A stretch of 64,000 bases of DNA from Bog-375 sp049698695 (GTDB lineage Bacteria; Acidobacteriota; Terriglobia; Bryobacterales; Bryobacteraceae): assembly GCA_049698695.1 (NCBI GenBank), contig JBAVYH010000176.1, positions 1 to 64,000 on the forward strand, written 5' to 3'. Under the pieces are notes generated by a model, which was given only the letters and a program-made list of their open reading frames with translations, was not told the DNA's origin and did not search any database. Positions 45,499-55,469 of the stretch are shown piece after piece (positions within the stretch are counted from its first letter, which is position 1; each line of letters begins with the position of its first letter). The translations under genes were made by a program, and so were the position numbers.

Positions 45499-47964
45499 AT
45501 GATAGACAACCTTGGAATTCGACTGACGTTTGCTCTTCTGGCTGCCATTGGCGTCTTGTTTTCTGCCTCATCCGAAGGAATTGATGCGGCTAAAAACCAT
45601 TCCTTACTGATCGACGTGAGCTGGCCTGCTGCTCCGCCGGAACCTCTTCCATTTGCGGTTGGAGGCCGAGCACCTGACGGACACCTACTTTCGGCGAACA
45701 GCCGCTATTTGCTTAAGGATGGGGCCCCTTGGTTTCCCGTAATGGGCGAGTTTCATTACGCACGCTACCCCGAAAGCGGCTGGGAAGAAGAAATCCTGAA
45801 GATGAAAGCCGGCGGTGTGCAGATTGTATCTACCTATATCTTCTGGATATACCATGAGGAAACGGAAGGTCAGTTTGACTGGACGGCTCAACGGGACCTC
45901 CGCCGGTTTGTCCAGCTTTGCGCAAAACATGGAATGTACGTCTGGATCCGGGTTGGGCCCTGGGCGCACGGTGAGGTACGCAATGGCGGCTTTCCCGATT
46001 GGTTGATTCAGAAATGTCCCACCCGGCAAAGCGACCCGGTTTATCTTCGATATGTTCGCCGCTTCTACGAACAAATTGGCCGGCAGACGAAAGGGTTGTT
46101 CTGGAAAGATGGTGGCCCAATCATCGGTGTTCAAATCGAAAACGAATATCACGAGCGTGGACCAGGCAAGGGGTCCGGGCACTTGCTGACGCTCCTCCAA
46201 ATAGCCCGTGAAGCAGGTCTCGACGCACCTTTTTATACCGTTACCGGCTGGGATGCCGCAGTGGTTCCGCAGCGCCAGTTCTTGCCCGTGTTCGGCGGAT
46301 ATGCGGACGCTTTTTGGAGCCGGAGTGTGCAGGAACTGCCGCCCAACGCGAATTACTTCTTCACTTCCATCCGATGCGACGAAAATGTGGGTGACGATCT
46401 GCGTTCCCTGCGCCCCGATATTGACGCCCGTTTGGCCTCTTATCCCTTCCTGACGGCGGAGATGGGCGGTGGCATGGAGCCGTCTTATCATCGGCGACCT
46501 GTGCTCACTGGGGATGACATTGCCGCTACGGTTTTCGTGAAATTGGGTTCGGGCGTGACGTTGAGTGGCTATTACATGTTCCATGGAGGAACCAATCCAG
46601 ACGGCAAGCTCACAACTCTGCAGGAGTCCCAGGACACGGGCTACCCCAACGATCTACCGGTCAGGTCCTACGACTACCAGGCTCCTCTGGGTGAGTTTGG
46701 CCAGATGAATCCCTCGTTCCGGGACTTGAAGATACTTCACCTGTTTCTGCACGATTTCGGTTCCAACCTGGCGACGATGACTGCGTATTTTCCGGACCGA
46801 ATGCCTGCGGGCAAGAGCGATACCGCGACTCCGCGTGTGGCAGCGCGTTTCGAGGGAGATCGTGGTTTCTTATTCATAAATAACTACCAGAGGAACTATC
46901 CGCTTCCCGCACGAAAGAATTTCCAGGTGCGTTTGAAAACGGCGGCAGGCGAAATGAAGGTGCCGCGGCATACGACGGAAATTCCCAGCGGGGCCTATGT
47001 CATGTGGCCTGTGAATCTCAAGCTGGGCGGAACCGTGCTCCAGTATTCCACCGCGCAACTCCTCTGCCGCTTGGGAGAGCTCAATACGTATGTGTTCTTT
47101 GCCTGGCCGGGCCTGCCAGCGGAGTTTGCCTTCGACTCGGCGCCGGATGAGATTATTGAAGCTCCGCAGGCCCAAATCGAACGTGAGAATCATCACATCA
47201 TTGTGGACCGGATCGAACCAGGAAAGCAGACCGCCATACGCATCCGAAAGGCTGGGGATCGGGAAATCCAGATCATCCTGCTATCTCGAGAGATGGCGCG
47301 CGATCTGTGGAAAGCCAACCTGGCCGGCCACGAGCGGTTGTTATTGTCGGCCGCTAACCTCTATTTCACCTCCAACGCCGTCCATCTCAGCACCATCGAC
47401 CCCGGCCAGTTAGTGTTTGAGATTCTCCCAAGGCCCGATGCCACGCCGACGGGATTCACTGCCTCCGGTTCTCAAGGTCTTTTCGAGCAATACCAGACCC
47501 ACGTAAAGCCAGAAGAGGTAGGAGCAAGGGTCGAAAAACTCTGCGATGCAGATGTTCGCCCACCAGTTCGCATGGGCAAGGAAGTGGCCGAGGCGCCGAA
47601 GGCCGACGCATTCAAAGGAGCCGCCGAGTGGAGCATTCGGGTTCCAGCGATCACTTCTCCCTCTGTGCGGAGCGTTTTTCTGAGGATCACTTACATCGGT
47701 GACATCGCTCGCGTCTATGCCGGCGGTAAACTGGCGACCGATGACTTCTATAAAGGCACGCCTTTCGAAATCGCGTTGCGCCGGCTTTCGACTCCGGACA
47801 CGGATCAAACCCTGCAACTGCAAATCCTTCCGCTGAGAAAGGACGCGCCGATCTACTTGCCTGGCCGAGAGAAGATCCACTTTCCCCCATCCGGCCAAAT
47901 TGTTGAACTGCAAGGGGTTGAAGTGGCCCCCGAATATCAGGCCACTGCCGAGTTGGGCAAATGA
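45499..47964 (+). CDS. Secreted beta-galactosidase, glycoside hydrolase family 35
   Basis: An 821-residue exported enzyme with a signal segment (LGIRLTFALLAAIGVLFSASSEG). The catalytic barrel (about residues 60-400) has the GH35 features WFPVMGEFHYARYPESGWEEEILKMKAGGVQIVSTYIFW (in part: GEFHYARYPESGWEEE), the acid/base Glu216 in GGPIIGVQIENEYH, and the likely nucleophile Glu321 in FLTAEMGGGMEPSYHRR. Beta-sandwich domains follow. It is larger than bacterial GH35 enzymes of about 600 residues. It would remove galactose from the ends of galactan fragments. Start: the ATG at 45499 has GGGA upstream; TTG and GTG codons just before it are less likely. It is the first structural gene after the two-component system. 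Confidence 0.9.
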   Translation: MIDNLGIRLTFALLAAIGVLFSASSEGIDAAKNHSLLIDVSWPAAPPEPLPFAVGGRAPDGHLLSANSRYLLKDGAPWFPVMGEFHYARYPESGWEEEILKMKAGGVQIVSTYIFWIYHEETEGQFDWTAQRDLRRFVQLCAKHGMYVWIRVGPWAHGEVRNGGFPDWLIQKCPTRQSDPVYLRYVRRFYEQIGRQTKGLFWKDGGPIIGVQIENEYHERGPGKGSGHLLTLLQIAREAGLDAPFYTVTGWDAAVVPQRQFLPVFGGYADAFWSRSVQELPPNANYFFTSIRCDENVGDDLRSLRPDIDARLASYPFLTAEMGGGMEPSYHRRPVLTGDDIAATVFVKLGSGVTLSGYYMFHGGTNPDGKLTTLQESQDTGYPNDLPVRSYDYQAPLGEFGQMNPSFRDLKILHLFLHDFGSNLATMTAYFPDRMPAGKSDTATPRVAARFEGDRGFLFINNYQRNYPLPARKNFQVRLKTAAGEMKVPRHTTEIPSGAYVMWPVNLKLGGTVLQYSTAQLLCRLGELNTYVFFAWPGLPAEFAFDSAPDEIIEAPQAQIERENHHIIVDRIEPGKQTAIRIRKAGDREIQIILLSREMARDLWKANLAGHERLLLSAANLYFTSNAVHLSTIDPGQLVFEILPRPDATPTGFTASGSQGLFEQYQTHVKPEEVGARVEKLCDADVRPPVRMGKEVAEAPKADAFKGAAEWSIRVPAITSPSVRSVFLRITYIGDIARVYAGGKLATDDFYKGTPFEIALRRLSTPDTDQTLQLQILPLRKDAPIYLPGREKIHFPPSGQIVELQGVEVAPEYQATAELGK

Positions 47965-48148
47965 GCGAGTCGCCCAGTGGAAATTTCCGCCTCCGCCACA
48001 AGGGCGGGCGGAGAACGATCCATTGCAAGCCCCGACGGCTTACCGTTGCGCACCAGAGTCCGATGCAAGCTATCGGCAATCCTACTTTAGACGGATTTCC
48101 TCGCTGGGAAATAGGTCGTAGAATCGACTCGGTTGGTCTAGGTGGATT

Positions 48149-48162
48149 CTCGGGTACCCGAG
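48149..48162. promoter_or_regulatory. Perfect 14-bp palindrome upstream of the receptor gene
   Basis: CTCGGGTACCCGAG is a perfect palindrome 46 bases before the receptor's start codon. It could be a dimeric regulator's site in the leader or promoter. No second copy was noticed upstream of the GH35 or TPR genes, so its role is open. Confidence 0.3.
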
Positions 48163-48207
48163 CGCGGCGTGCGCATGACTGGGATTCTCAGTTTTCAGGA
48201 GGCTCAA

Positions 48208-51200
48208 GTGATTGATTCTAAATTGATTCGTTGGTACAGTGTCAGACTTTTGCTGGCGGCGGCGATCTTGACCGCGCCTCTCGTCAGGGCGCAAAACGCG
48301 AACACGGGCGAAATCAAAGGCTCCGTGATGGATCCATTGGGAGCCTTTGTTCCGGGAGCAGCAGTCTCTATCAAGAATGTGCAGACCGGACTCGTCACTC
48401 CAACGACGACGAACCAGTCCGGCCTGTACGACGTTCCGTTTCTAGCGCCGGGCAGCTACACAATCACATTCTCAAAGCAAGGTTTTCGCGACTTCGTCCG
48501 CGAGGGTATTGTTCTCCAGATCCAAACCCTGGAAATAAGTGCCACGCTCCAACTCGGCACCTCGACTCAGGAAGTTGTGGTGAACGCGGCGCCGCCGCTG
48601 GTCGAAACGGAAACGACCGAGCAGCACGTGGATCTTTCTACCCAGGCGATTGAAACGGCGCCCATCGTTGGCACCGACTGGCGTGCGGAGTTGACTCAGC
48701 TTATTCCCGGCGTGAATACCGGAGGAGGAGCAGGGGAAGCCGTCGGCCAGGCGGTCGGAGTCAACGGCACGCAGGGATACAATATCAACTTCCTTTCCGA
48801 TGGGTCGGCGGCCACCGCTCCGCGAGATTTTAACAGCAGCAATTACTACCTGCCGATTGACTCCATGGCCGAGGTAAGCATCAATTCAGGCAATGCACCC
48901 GCGGAGTATGGCAATGGTCTCACATCCATTAACGTGATCACAAAGAGCGGGACAAACCATTGGCACGGCAGCGCGTATGAATTCGATCAAAACACCGATC
49001 TCAACGCCAGAGGATTCTACAATCACACGGGGCCGAAGTCCGTGGAGCACTGGAACGAGTACGGCGGCAGCGTGGGCGGGCCGATCATAAAAAACAAGCT
49101 GTTTTTCTTCTTCAACTACCAGCGCAACCCTTCGTCCACTCCAACCTCCGGACTCTATACTTATCCGACCGCCGCCATGCAAGCGGGGAACTTTTACGGA
49201 ATTCGAGGTTCCACAGGCTCGGCCTTTGGCCCTGGCGGCACACTGTTGGGAACCTATGATCCCGTGGCATTGAAGCTTCAGAGCTACTTCCCTACGTCAA
49301 GTGCTCCAGGATGGGTTTCGGGATGTCCTGGTCCGGTGAATCCGTCACCAAGCACTCCACAAACCTGCCCCCTGATCAACAATTTCGTGTTCAACGGTAC
49401 CAGTCCGAACACGGACAGTTGGTATACAGGTAAGGCCGATTACAATATTTCCGACAGCCAAAAGCTCTCGTTCAGTTTCAACTATTTCCCCACTGTGTCG
49501 TCTTATGTCCCACCGGATCCTTTGTATCCTAATGACGCTACGTCGTATTCCCAAGGGAAAACCGACGATCTGACCGCCCAAATCACAGATGTCGATACGA
49601 TCCGCCCGACTCTGCTGAACGAGTTTCGGTTGGGCGCAAGCCGCGAGCTGGATGTGTACCGGCCGCCCTCCCTTAATAAAAACGACCCAACGACGCTTGG
49701 CCTTGAGCCGGCCTATGGCACGAATTCTCCGGCGAACGTGTTTCCCAAATTTACCATTGACACCGGAGCGGGCGCTGGATGCATAGCTTTGGGCTCCGGA
49801 TGCGGGGAAAACGGTAACATCGATGCGGTTCTGGGCGAAGGTGTGTACAATGTCTCCGATGTGGTTACGCTGGTTCGCGGCAGGCACACGATCAAGGTTG
49901 GCGGCGAGTACGACAAAGATTACCAGAACTATACGAACTGGGGAGATATCAGCTCGGGCAATTTCGAATTCAACGGAGGCGTCACCGGAATCCCGTATGC
50001 CGACTTTCTCGCTGGTGACGTTTATGGATGGTACGTCTACGATTCCGATGCAACCAGCGCACACATGTGGAATTCGGCATTGTTCGCCAGCGACGACTTC
50101 AAGGTCTCATCGCACCTGACGCTGAACTTGGGCTTCCGTTGGCAGATGCAGTCCGGTTGGGGAGTGAACCACAACCTGTTCGGCAATTACGACCCAGTTC
50201 TGCCCAATTCCGCAGATGGCGGAGCTTACAAAGGGGCCATCCTCTTTGGCGGGCAGAGCGACACGCAATATGGAGGGTCGATTAGCAATATGTCGACCAT
50301 CCAGAACGGCGACTATAAGGAATTCGCGCCTCGCGTTGGCATCGCCTGGTCACCCCGCGAGAACTGGTCCGTCCGAGCGAGCTACGGTATTTTCGACGCG
50401 CCACGCGATGCCGAGAATTACACCGATGGCGCGCTCGGTCTAGGCTTCAATCCCCACAACGTCGGCAATGGGGGATACGTCAACGGGAGCTATGCATTCA
50501 AACTGGCAACGGGGCCGCCCCCCGGGACGGTCGTCTATCCGACGCTTCAAACTCTTTCGCCGACTATCGACAACTTTAGCGGCGTGGAGTACTACCCGCG
50601 GAATATGCCGACTGACTATGTGCAGCAGCTTCTCGTCAGTGTTCAGCACCAGTTCGTAGGTGGCATCCTGGTGGACGCGAGCTATGTCAACACCCGCGGC
50701 ACGAACCTGGACTTTGCAACCGATATCAACCAGGCTCCTGTAACCGCGTTAGGGTGCACCGGCTATAACTGCGGGAACCCAAACCCCGTATTCAACTACA
50801 TTCAAGCTCAGAACTACACTGGATGGTCGAATTACAACGCACTGCAACTGCGTCTTCAAAAGAACATGTCGCATGGCGTGAACTTCCAGGTTAATTACAC
50901 TTGGTCGAAATCACTCGATACCGGCACCGGAAACGGTCACGGATCGACCATCGATATCTACCAGAACGCATACGTCCCTGGCGCCAATTACGGTCTATCT
51001 GACTTCAATATGACGAATTTCCTGGTCGGTCAGATCGTCTACGAACTGCCGTTTGGCAAAGGACGCCAGTTTGGCCTTCACGGGGTGGCCGACCAGATCG
51101 CGGGTGGCTGGCGCGTCTCAAGTATTTTCCAGTGGCACGGCGGGGTTCCGTTCACGCCGGTGATCCAGAGTTCCGTTGCCGAGGGCGTTGACCCCGGGCT

Positions 51201-51600
51201 CGATTCGTTCTTCGGCGCTGGCGGCGGCGCTAACCTGTATCCCGAGCTGATTGGCAACCCGAAAATATCAAATCCTACAATCAAGGAGTGGTTCAACCCC
51301 GCAGCCTACACCAACCCGGCGCCTGGAACCTTTGGCGACTCCGGACGCATGACTCTGATTGGGCCGGGTTTCTTCAACGCTGATTTCAGCGTCGGAAAGA
51401 CCTTTACCCTTCACTACGAGGGGATGAAACTCGAAATCAGAGCTGACATGTATAACGTGTTCAATCATGTTAACTACGCTAACCCGGATGCGAACGTCGG
51501 CTACGCCAATGGCGTATTGGCCGATACCACCGCTGGCGTAATCACCGGCCCCGAAGGCGGCCAGCGCATCATACAAGTGGGCGGTCACTTTACATTCTGA
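48208..51600 (+). CDS. Oar-type TonB-dependent receptor of the galactan locus
   Basis: A 1130-residue outer-membrane protein. Signal peptide (RLLLAAAILTAPLVRAQ), carboxypeptidase-regulatory-like domain (about residues 35-120: GEIKGSVMDPLGAFVPGAAV, GLYDVPFLAPGSYTITFSK), a plug-like region (GYNINFLSDGSA, EYGNGLTSINVITKSGTN) and a barrel ending IIQVGGHFTF with terminal Phe. It would import galacto-oligosaccharides, inferred from flanking GH35 and GH53 genes. The start is the GTG at 48208, with AGGAGG 6 bases upstream; an ATG at 48175 and the earlier open frame from 48142 have no such site. A strong terminator follows directly. It is only distantly like the receptor at 9689. Confidence 0.9.
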   Translation: MIDSKLIRWYSVRLLLAAAILTAPLVRAQNANTGEIKGSVMDPLGAFVPGAAVSIKNVQTGLVTPTTTNQSGLYDVPFLAPGSYTITFSKQGFRDFVREGIVLQIQTLEISATLQLGTSTQEVVVNAAPPLVETETTEQHVDLSTQAIETAPIVGTDWRAELTQLIPGVNTGGGAGEAVGQAVGVNGTQGYNINFLSDGSAATAPRDFNSSNYYLPIDSMAEVSINSGNAPAEYGNGLTSINVITKSGTNHWHGSAYEFDQNTDLNARGFYNHTGPKSVEHWNEYGGSVGGPIIKNKLFFFFNYQRNPSSTPTSGLYTYPTAAMQAGNFYGIRGSTGSAFGPGGTLLGTYDPVALKLQSYFPTSSAPGWVSGCPGPVNPSPSTPQTCPLINNFVFNGTSPNTDSWYTGKADYNISDSQKLSFSFNYFPTVSSYVPPDPLYPNDATSYSQGKTDDLTAQITDVDTIRPTLLNEFRLGASRELDVYRPPSLNKNDPTTLGLEPAYGTNSPANVFPKFTIDTGAGAGCIALGSGCGENGNIDAVLGEGVYNVSDVVTLVRGRHTIKVGGEYDKDYQNYTNWGDISSGNFEFNGGVTGIPYADFLAGDVYGWYVYDSDATSAHMWNSALFASDDFKVSSHLTLNLGFRWQMQSGWGVNHNLFGNYDPVLPNSADGGAYKGAILFGGQSDTQYGGSISNMSTIQNGDYKEFAPRVGIAWSPRENWSVRASYGIFDAPRDAENYTDGALGLGFNPHNVGNGGYVNGSYAFKLATGPPPGTVVYPTLQTLSPTIDNFSGVEYYPRNMPTDYVQQLLVSVQHQFVGGILVDASYVNTRGTNLDFATDINQAPVTALGCTGYNCGNPNPVFNYIQAQNYTGWSNYNALQLRLQKNMSHGVNFQVNYTWSKSLDTGTGNGHGSTIDIYQNAYVPGANYGLSDFNMTNFLVGQIVYELPFGKGRQFGLHGVADQIAGGWRVSSIFQWHGGVPFTPVIQSSVAEGVDPGLDSFFGAGGGANLYPELIGNPKISNPTIKEWFNPAAYTNPAPGTFGDSGRMTLIGPGFFNADFSVGKTFTLHYEGMKLEIRADMYNVFNHVNYANPDANVGYANGVLADTTAGVITGPEGGQRIIQVGGHFTF

Positions 51601-51631
51601 GTTCGCCGCCGGAGTTTGACTAACCCGTCCC

Positions 51632-51677
51632 TGCGGAGTGCGGAAGTAGCGTTTCTTCCGCACTCCGCAATTTTTTT
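51632..51677 (+). terminator. Strong rho-independent terminator after the receptor gene
   Basis: A perfect 15-bp stem (51632-51646 with 51655-51669, arm TGCGGAGTGCGGAAG) with an 8-base loop is followed by ATTTTTTT (51670-51677). It lies 32 bases after the receptor stop. The TPR and GH53 genes beyond it therefore need readthrough or their own promoter. Confidence 0.92.
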
Positions 51678-51781
51678 GTGGTTTGGCGACGCAGTGGATT
51701 TCGTGGGATGTTCCCCACAGTGGCGACTGTCTACCGCTCCGGTTGGGATGCTGTGATATGTATGGAGAGAGCGCAATCGTC

Positions 51782-53068
51782 ATGAAAGAGCCCCAACCCA
51801 GCAAGCCCGACGAATCCGCGGTTCGCTTTGGCGTCTTTCCGGGTGGGACCGGGAATCGGGTTGAAAGCGAATGCTGCAGGCCGCTGGTTTTGGTCATAGC
51901 GCTTCTCGCGGGCGCGCTCCCCATCATGGCCGCACAGGCCGGCGCTTCCCGTGGGGAGGGGATTCACGATCACCTTCGGAAGGCGGCCGAGTACCTCAGG
52001 GCGAACGATCCGAACTCCGCGGTTAAGGAGTTCGATGCGGTTCTGGCGCTCGATCCCAGGAACGCCGATGCGTACGCAAACTTAGGCGTTATTGCGTTCT
52101 TTCAGCGCGACTATCAAAATGCTTCACAATATCTGCGCGAGGCCCTCGCAATTGACCCGTCTTTAGAGAAAACGCAAGCTCTTCTGGGCATCTGTGAGAG
52201 AAGATTGGGAGATCGATCGGCACAGGCGCTGCTGGAGAAATCATTTCCCGGATTGAAAGACAAGAACCTGCGGATTCAGACGGGATTGGAATTGGCTAAT
52301 CTCTACTACCAGCAGGGCAACCTCGATCGTGCCGCTTCTGTGATGCGGTCGCTTGTAGATCTCGATCCTGACGATATTGAAATCCTGTACATGGCGCAGC
52401 GGGTTTATTCCGATCTGGCCGACGACACGCTGAACAAGCTGGCAATCCTCGCGCCAGGTTCAGCCCGAATGCAGCAAGTGATTGCGGAGCGTCTGATCAA
52501 TGCTGGGGACCTGAAGGGCGCCACGGAGCACTTCAGGAAGGCGCTGGAGATCAACCCACATTTGCCTGGAGTTCATTACGAGCTGGCCGAGGCCATCCTG
52601 GAGTCGGCGCCGGGCGACGCGCAAGCGGAAGCCGCGGCTGAACAGGAACTGCAAACTGCGGTGAAGGTCGACGGCGACAGTGCCAGGACGGAATGCGAGT
52701 ATGGGAAGATTGCTTTACGGCGCTCCGATCTGGATGGCGCCTACGCTCATTACAGCCGCGCTTTTGCCCTAAATCCAGGAGATACGGAAGCACAAATCGG
52801 CGTTGGCCGCGTGCTGGAAGCAATGGGGAAGCCACAAGAGGCCGCGAAGTATTTGCGTATGGCCATCCAATCGGATCCACTCAACGGCGAAGCCCACTAT
52901 CGACTGGCGTCGGTTTGCAAGCGCCTTCAACTGAAAGACGAAGCCGAAAAGGAACTACACCTGTTTCGGGAGATCAAGCAAGCCAAAGAGCGCCTCGGTG
53001 AGTTGTACTGGCAGATGAACAAGAAGCCCCCAGGGCAAAAGGATCAGATCCCCGATGCGGAGCCATGA
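51782..53068 (+). CDS. Exported tetratricopeptide-repeat protein
   Basis: A 428-residue protein. A hydrophobic export segment (PLVLVIALLAGALPIMAAQA, about residues 33-52) precedes about nine TPR-type helical pairs, e.g. AAEYLRANDPNSAVKEFDAVLALDPRNADAYANLGVI (in part: NSAVKEFDAVLALDP), YQQGNLDRAASVMRSLVDLDP, GDLKGATEHFRKALEINP and GKPQEAAKYLRMAIQSDP. In Acidobacteriota such proteins often accompany Oar-type receptors. SusD proteins of Bacteroidota are also built on a TPR scaffold, so it may hold glycans for the receptor; this is inference. The ATG at 51782 was chosen for its nearby GGAGAGAG; an ATG at 51758 would add 8 residues. Its last 14 bases overlap the GH53 gene. Confidence 0.82.
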   Translation: MKEPQPSKPDESAVRFGVFPGGTGNRVESECCRPLVLVIALLAGALPIMAAQAGASRGEGIHDHLRKAAEYLRANDPNSAVKEFDAVLALDPRNADAYANLGVIAFFQRDYQNASQYLREALAIDPSLEKTQALLGICERRLGDRSAQALLEKSFPGLKDKNLRIQTGLELANLYYQQGNLDRAASVMRSLVDLDPDDIEILYMAQRVYSDLADDTLNKLAILAPGSARMQQVIAERLINAGDLKGATEHFRKALEINPHLPGVHYELAEAILESAPGDAQAEAAAEQELQTAVKVDGDSARTECEYGKIALRRSDLDGAYAHYSRAFALNPGDTEAQIGVGRVLEAMGKPQEAAKYLRMAIQSDPLNGEAHYRLASVCKRLQLKDEAEKELHLFREIKQAKERLGELYWQMNKKPPGQKDQIPDAEP

Positions 53069-55439
53069 GAGCCCAGCGGTTTTCTCCCCGCCTCTTCTCT
53101 TCTGCTGGATCATTATGATGGCCGGCCGCTGGCCGGCGTTGGCGGCTACCGGCTTTGCGATGAATGTCGTGGCCATGGAAACGCAAAGCAACGTGACCGC
53201 AACGGTGGGCAGAAGTGCGTCGCCGAGCCTCCAACCGCCTGAGCCCATCGATACCACTCCGCTCAACGGGGAGGTCTACTACGTTGTGAATCAGCTCAGC
53301 GGCCTGCAGGCCGATCTTAACAATAATTCCACCACCGCCGGCGACCACATCATTCAACAACAGCCGAGCTTCACAAACCTCAGCCAGAGATGGGCCTTCA
53401 GCAGGCTTCCCGGAGGGTTTTGGCGGATCAGCAGTATTCTCAATGGCCTTTGCTTCGATACCGCCGCCAGCTCCGGGGTGACCTATGTGGTGCAGAATCC
53501 TTGCACCACCGCCGCCACCGAGCAGTGGGCTCTCAACGCAACAAGCAATGGTTACTACACGATCGCAAATCGGAGCACGGGTCTCTTGATCGATTTGTCT
53601 CAGGGTTCCGTGTCGGCAGGAGCGTCATTGGAACAAACTGCGCTATCGGTTTGCAGCAAGGGTGGTCGTCCGGGCAGTGCGGAGATGGGCGACGAATTCT
53701 CGCGCCCGGATGCCCCTGAGAACAAACAACTCTTCACTGCGGACTCTCGTTGCCGGTCCCCGCTTTGGACGCCCAGTGACGCTCACCACAGGCTGCCGTT
53801 GGGCGGTGCAACTCAGAGCCAGCAGTGGCTGCTGCGTCCCGCATTCTTCCGTGGGGTGGACAATGCATTGCTGGAGAAGCAGGAGGCTGCTCGCGCCGCA
53901 ATTGGTTTGTCTTGGTGGCAGGATGCCGGCCAGCAGCAGGACGTGCTCGAGATGTTCAAGAACCACGGCATCAACATGGTGCGCTTGAGGCCAACCTCGG
54001 TGCCGCCCTATGCCAACGCGTCGCAACCACAATGCAGCGGTAACGCCTGCTACGCGGAAACCGATGCGCAGGATTTGGACCTTGCGAAGCGCGCCAAGGA
54101 TCTCGGCATGAGTATCGAACTGACCCTGCTGTTCGACGGCTCCGACTCTTCCAGCGCACCGGCGGCATGGGCTAACGACACGCACCTTGCGGATTTGCAG
54201 TCGGACCTCTCTGCGTATGTGAAAGCCGAAATCCTGTCGTATCGGCAGGCAGGAACCATGCCGGACTTGGTGTCCATCGGCAATGAAGTCGATACCGGAT
54301 TTCTCGGCCCACTCGGCAGCCCGACGGGAGCGGATTTTGGCGGCTTCGCCAGCTTGCAGATGGCAGCCATTCAGGCGGTCCAGGAGGCGGCGGCGGACAC
54401 CTCGATTGGCCCCGCGATTCCGCCCCCGCTGACCTGCATTCACATCACACCGGCCTGGGACCTCACGGAGTTCTTCACGCTGGCCAATCAATTCAGCATT
54501 CCCTATGATGCCATCTGCCAGAGTTACTACCCCATTTATCATGGCCCCTTGACCAGTGCGCAGGCTACCGCGTCGAATCCCAATAACGAGCAAGACATGC
54601 TCGTTAGCGCCGCCAAGAACATTGGGAAGCCTATTTTCAATATCGAAACCGGCGAACATTACGAAAATGGCTTTGAGCCAAATGATCCGTGGTATACTCC
54701 ACCGAGCCCCGCGCTTCAGCGTCAATTTCTGCTGGATCTGCAGGCTGTGCAAAAGGGCTTGCCAAATAACCTGGGCATGGGAGTGGCATACTGGGATCCC
54801 GCCGGCGTGAATATACCAAATGCGAGCGGCGGATTCATTAACGGAGATAACCTGCAAAACGCGATCTACATCTGGAATGGCCTTACGCTGTTTGATAATG
54901 CGGATGCTTCCGGATCGACAATTGTGACCGCTTCGAACTACTCAATGCTTCTTCCGGGCATTGATGCGCTGGGCGGCAAGCTCGATCCAACATTAAGCTA
55001 CAAGTTCGTCAATCTCGGCAGCGGGCAGGTCCTGTCCGTTTTCCAAGCTTCCACAGCCGCTGGCGCAATGCTGGACGCTGAAGCGGATAACGGGAATCCA
55101 ACCTTGAGCCAACAGTGGCGCATTACCAGCAATAATGACGGCTACTTCCAGATCGCCAGTCTCAATCCAGGAGCGGGCGACGCTGCAAACGTGCTGGATG
55201 ACTCTGGGGGATCGAGCTTGAGCGGAAACGTCATCATCCAATCGCCCGCCGGCAGAGGCCAGGAACTGGAATGGGACATCGTTTCGGCCGGCAACGGTTA
55301 CTTTTATTTTGTCAACCGTGTCAGCGGTTTGTTGTTGGACATGAACGGCGGCGTTGGTGCGCAAGCCGGGTTCGCCGTTCAAGAACCGCGAGACAACAAC
55401 GGCGCGACCGAGCAATGGCAAATCGTTCCGGTCCACTGA
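53055..55439 (+). CDS. Secreted endo-beta-1,4-galactanase (GH53) flanked by ricin-type lectin domains
   Basis: A 794-residue enzyme. After a signal segment come a ricin B-like lectin domain (about residues 72-260), the GH53 barrel (about 264-640) and a second lectin domain (about 645-793, ending NNGATEQWQIVPVH). The barrel has FFRGVDNALLEKQEA, NMVRLRPTSVPPY, the acid/base Glu411 in VSIGNEVDTGF and the nucleophile Glu531 in GKPIFNIETGEHYE. GH53 enzymes cut beta-1,4-galactan side chains of pectin; the lectin domains would bind the polymer. Residues about 199-250 interrupt the last lectin repeat, between SLEQTALS and ATQSQQW, and look unrelated. The start overlaps the TPR gene by 14 bases. Confidence 0.88.
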   Translation: MRSHESPAVFSPPLLFCWIIMMAGRWPALAATGFAMNVVAMETQSNVTATVGRSASPSLQPPEPIDTTPLNGEVYYVVNQLSGLQADLNNNSTTAGDHIIQQQPSFTNLSQRWAFSRLPGGFWRISSILNGLCFDTAASSGVTYVVQNPCTTAATEQWALNATSNGYYTIANRSTGLLIDLSQGSVSAGASLEQTALSVCSKGGRPGSAEMGDEFSRPDAPENKQLFTADSRCRSPLWTPSDAHHRLPLGGATQSQQWLLRPAFFRGVDNALLEKQEAARAAIGLSWWQDAGQQQDVLEMFKNHGINMVRLRPTSVPPYANASQPQCSGNACYAETDAQDLDLAKRAKDLGMSIELTLLFDGSDSSSAPAAWANDTHLADLQSDLSAYVKAEILSYRQAGTMPDLVSIGNEVDTGFLGPLGSPTGADFGGFASLQMAAIQAVQEAAADTSIGPAIPPPLTCIHITPAWDLTEFFTLANQFSIPYDAICQSYYPIYHGPLTSAQATASNPNNEQDMLVSAAKNIGKPIFNIETGEHYENGFEPNDPWYTPPSPALQRQFLLDLQAVQKGLPNNLGMGVAYWDPAGVNIPNASGGFINGDNLQNAIYIWNGLTLFDNADASGSTIVTASNYSMLLPGIDALGGKLDPTLSYKFVNLGSGQVLSVFQASTAAGAMLDAEADNGNPTLSQQWRITSNNDGYFQIASLNPGAGDAANVLDDSGGSSLSGNVIIQSPAGRGQELEWDIVSAGNGYFYFVNRVSGLLLDMNGGVGAQAGFAVQEPRDNNGATEQWQIVPVH

Positions 55440-55469
55440 CACGCCGCGTGAGGAGGCGGTGAAATAGCC

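Noticed and set aside
47991..48013. CTCCGCC/GGCGGAG hairpin after the GH35 gene
   Set aside because: Only 7 bp, no T-run and in GC-rich sequence where such pairs are common; not listed as a terminator.
53643..54857. 404-codon open frame on the minus strand
   Set aside because: Antisense to the GH53 catalytic domain; no homology-like pattern.
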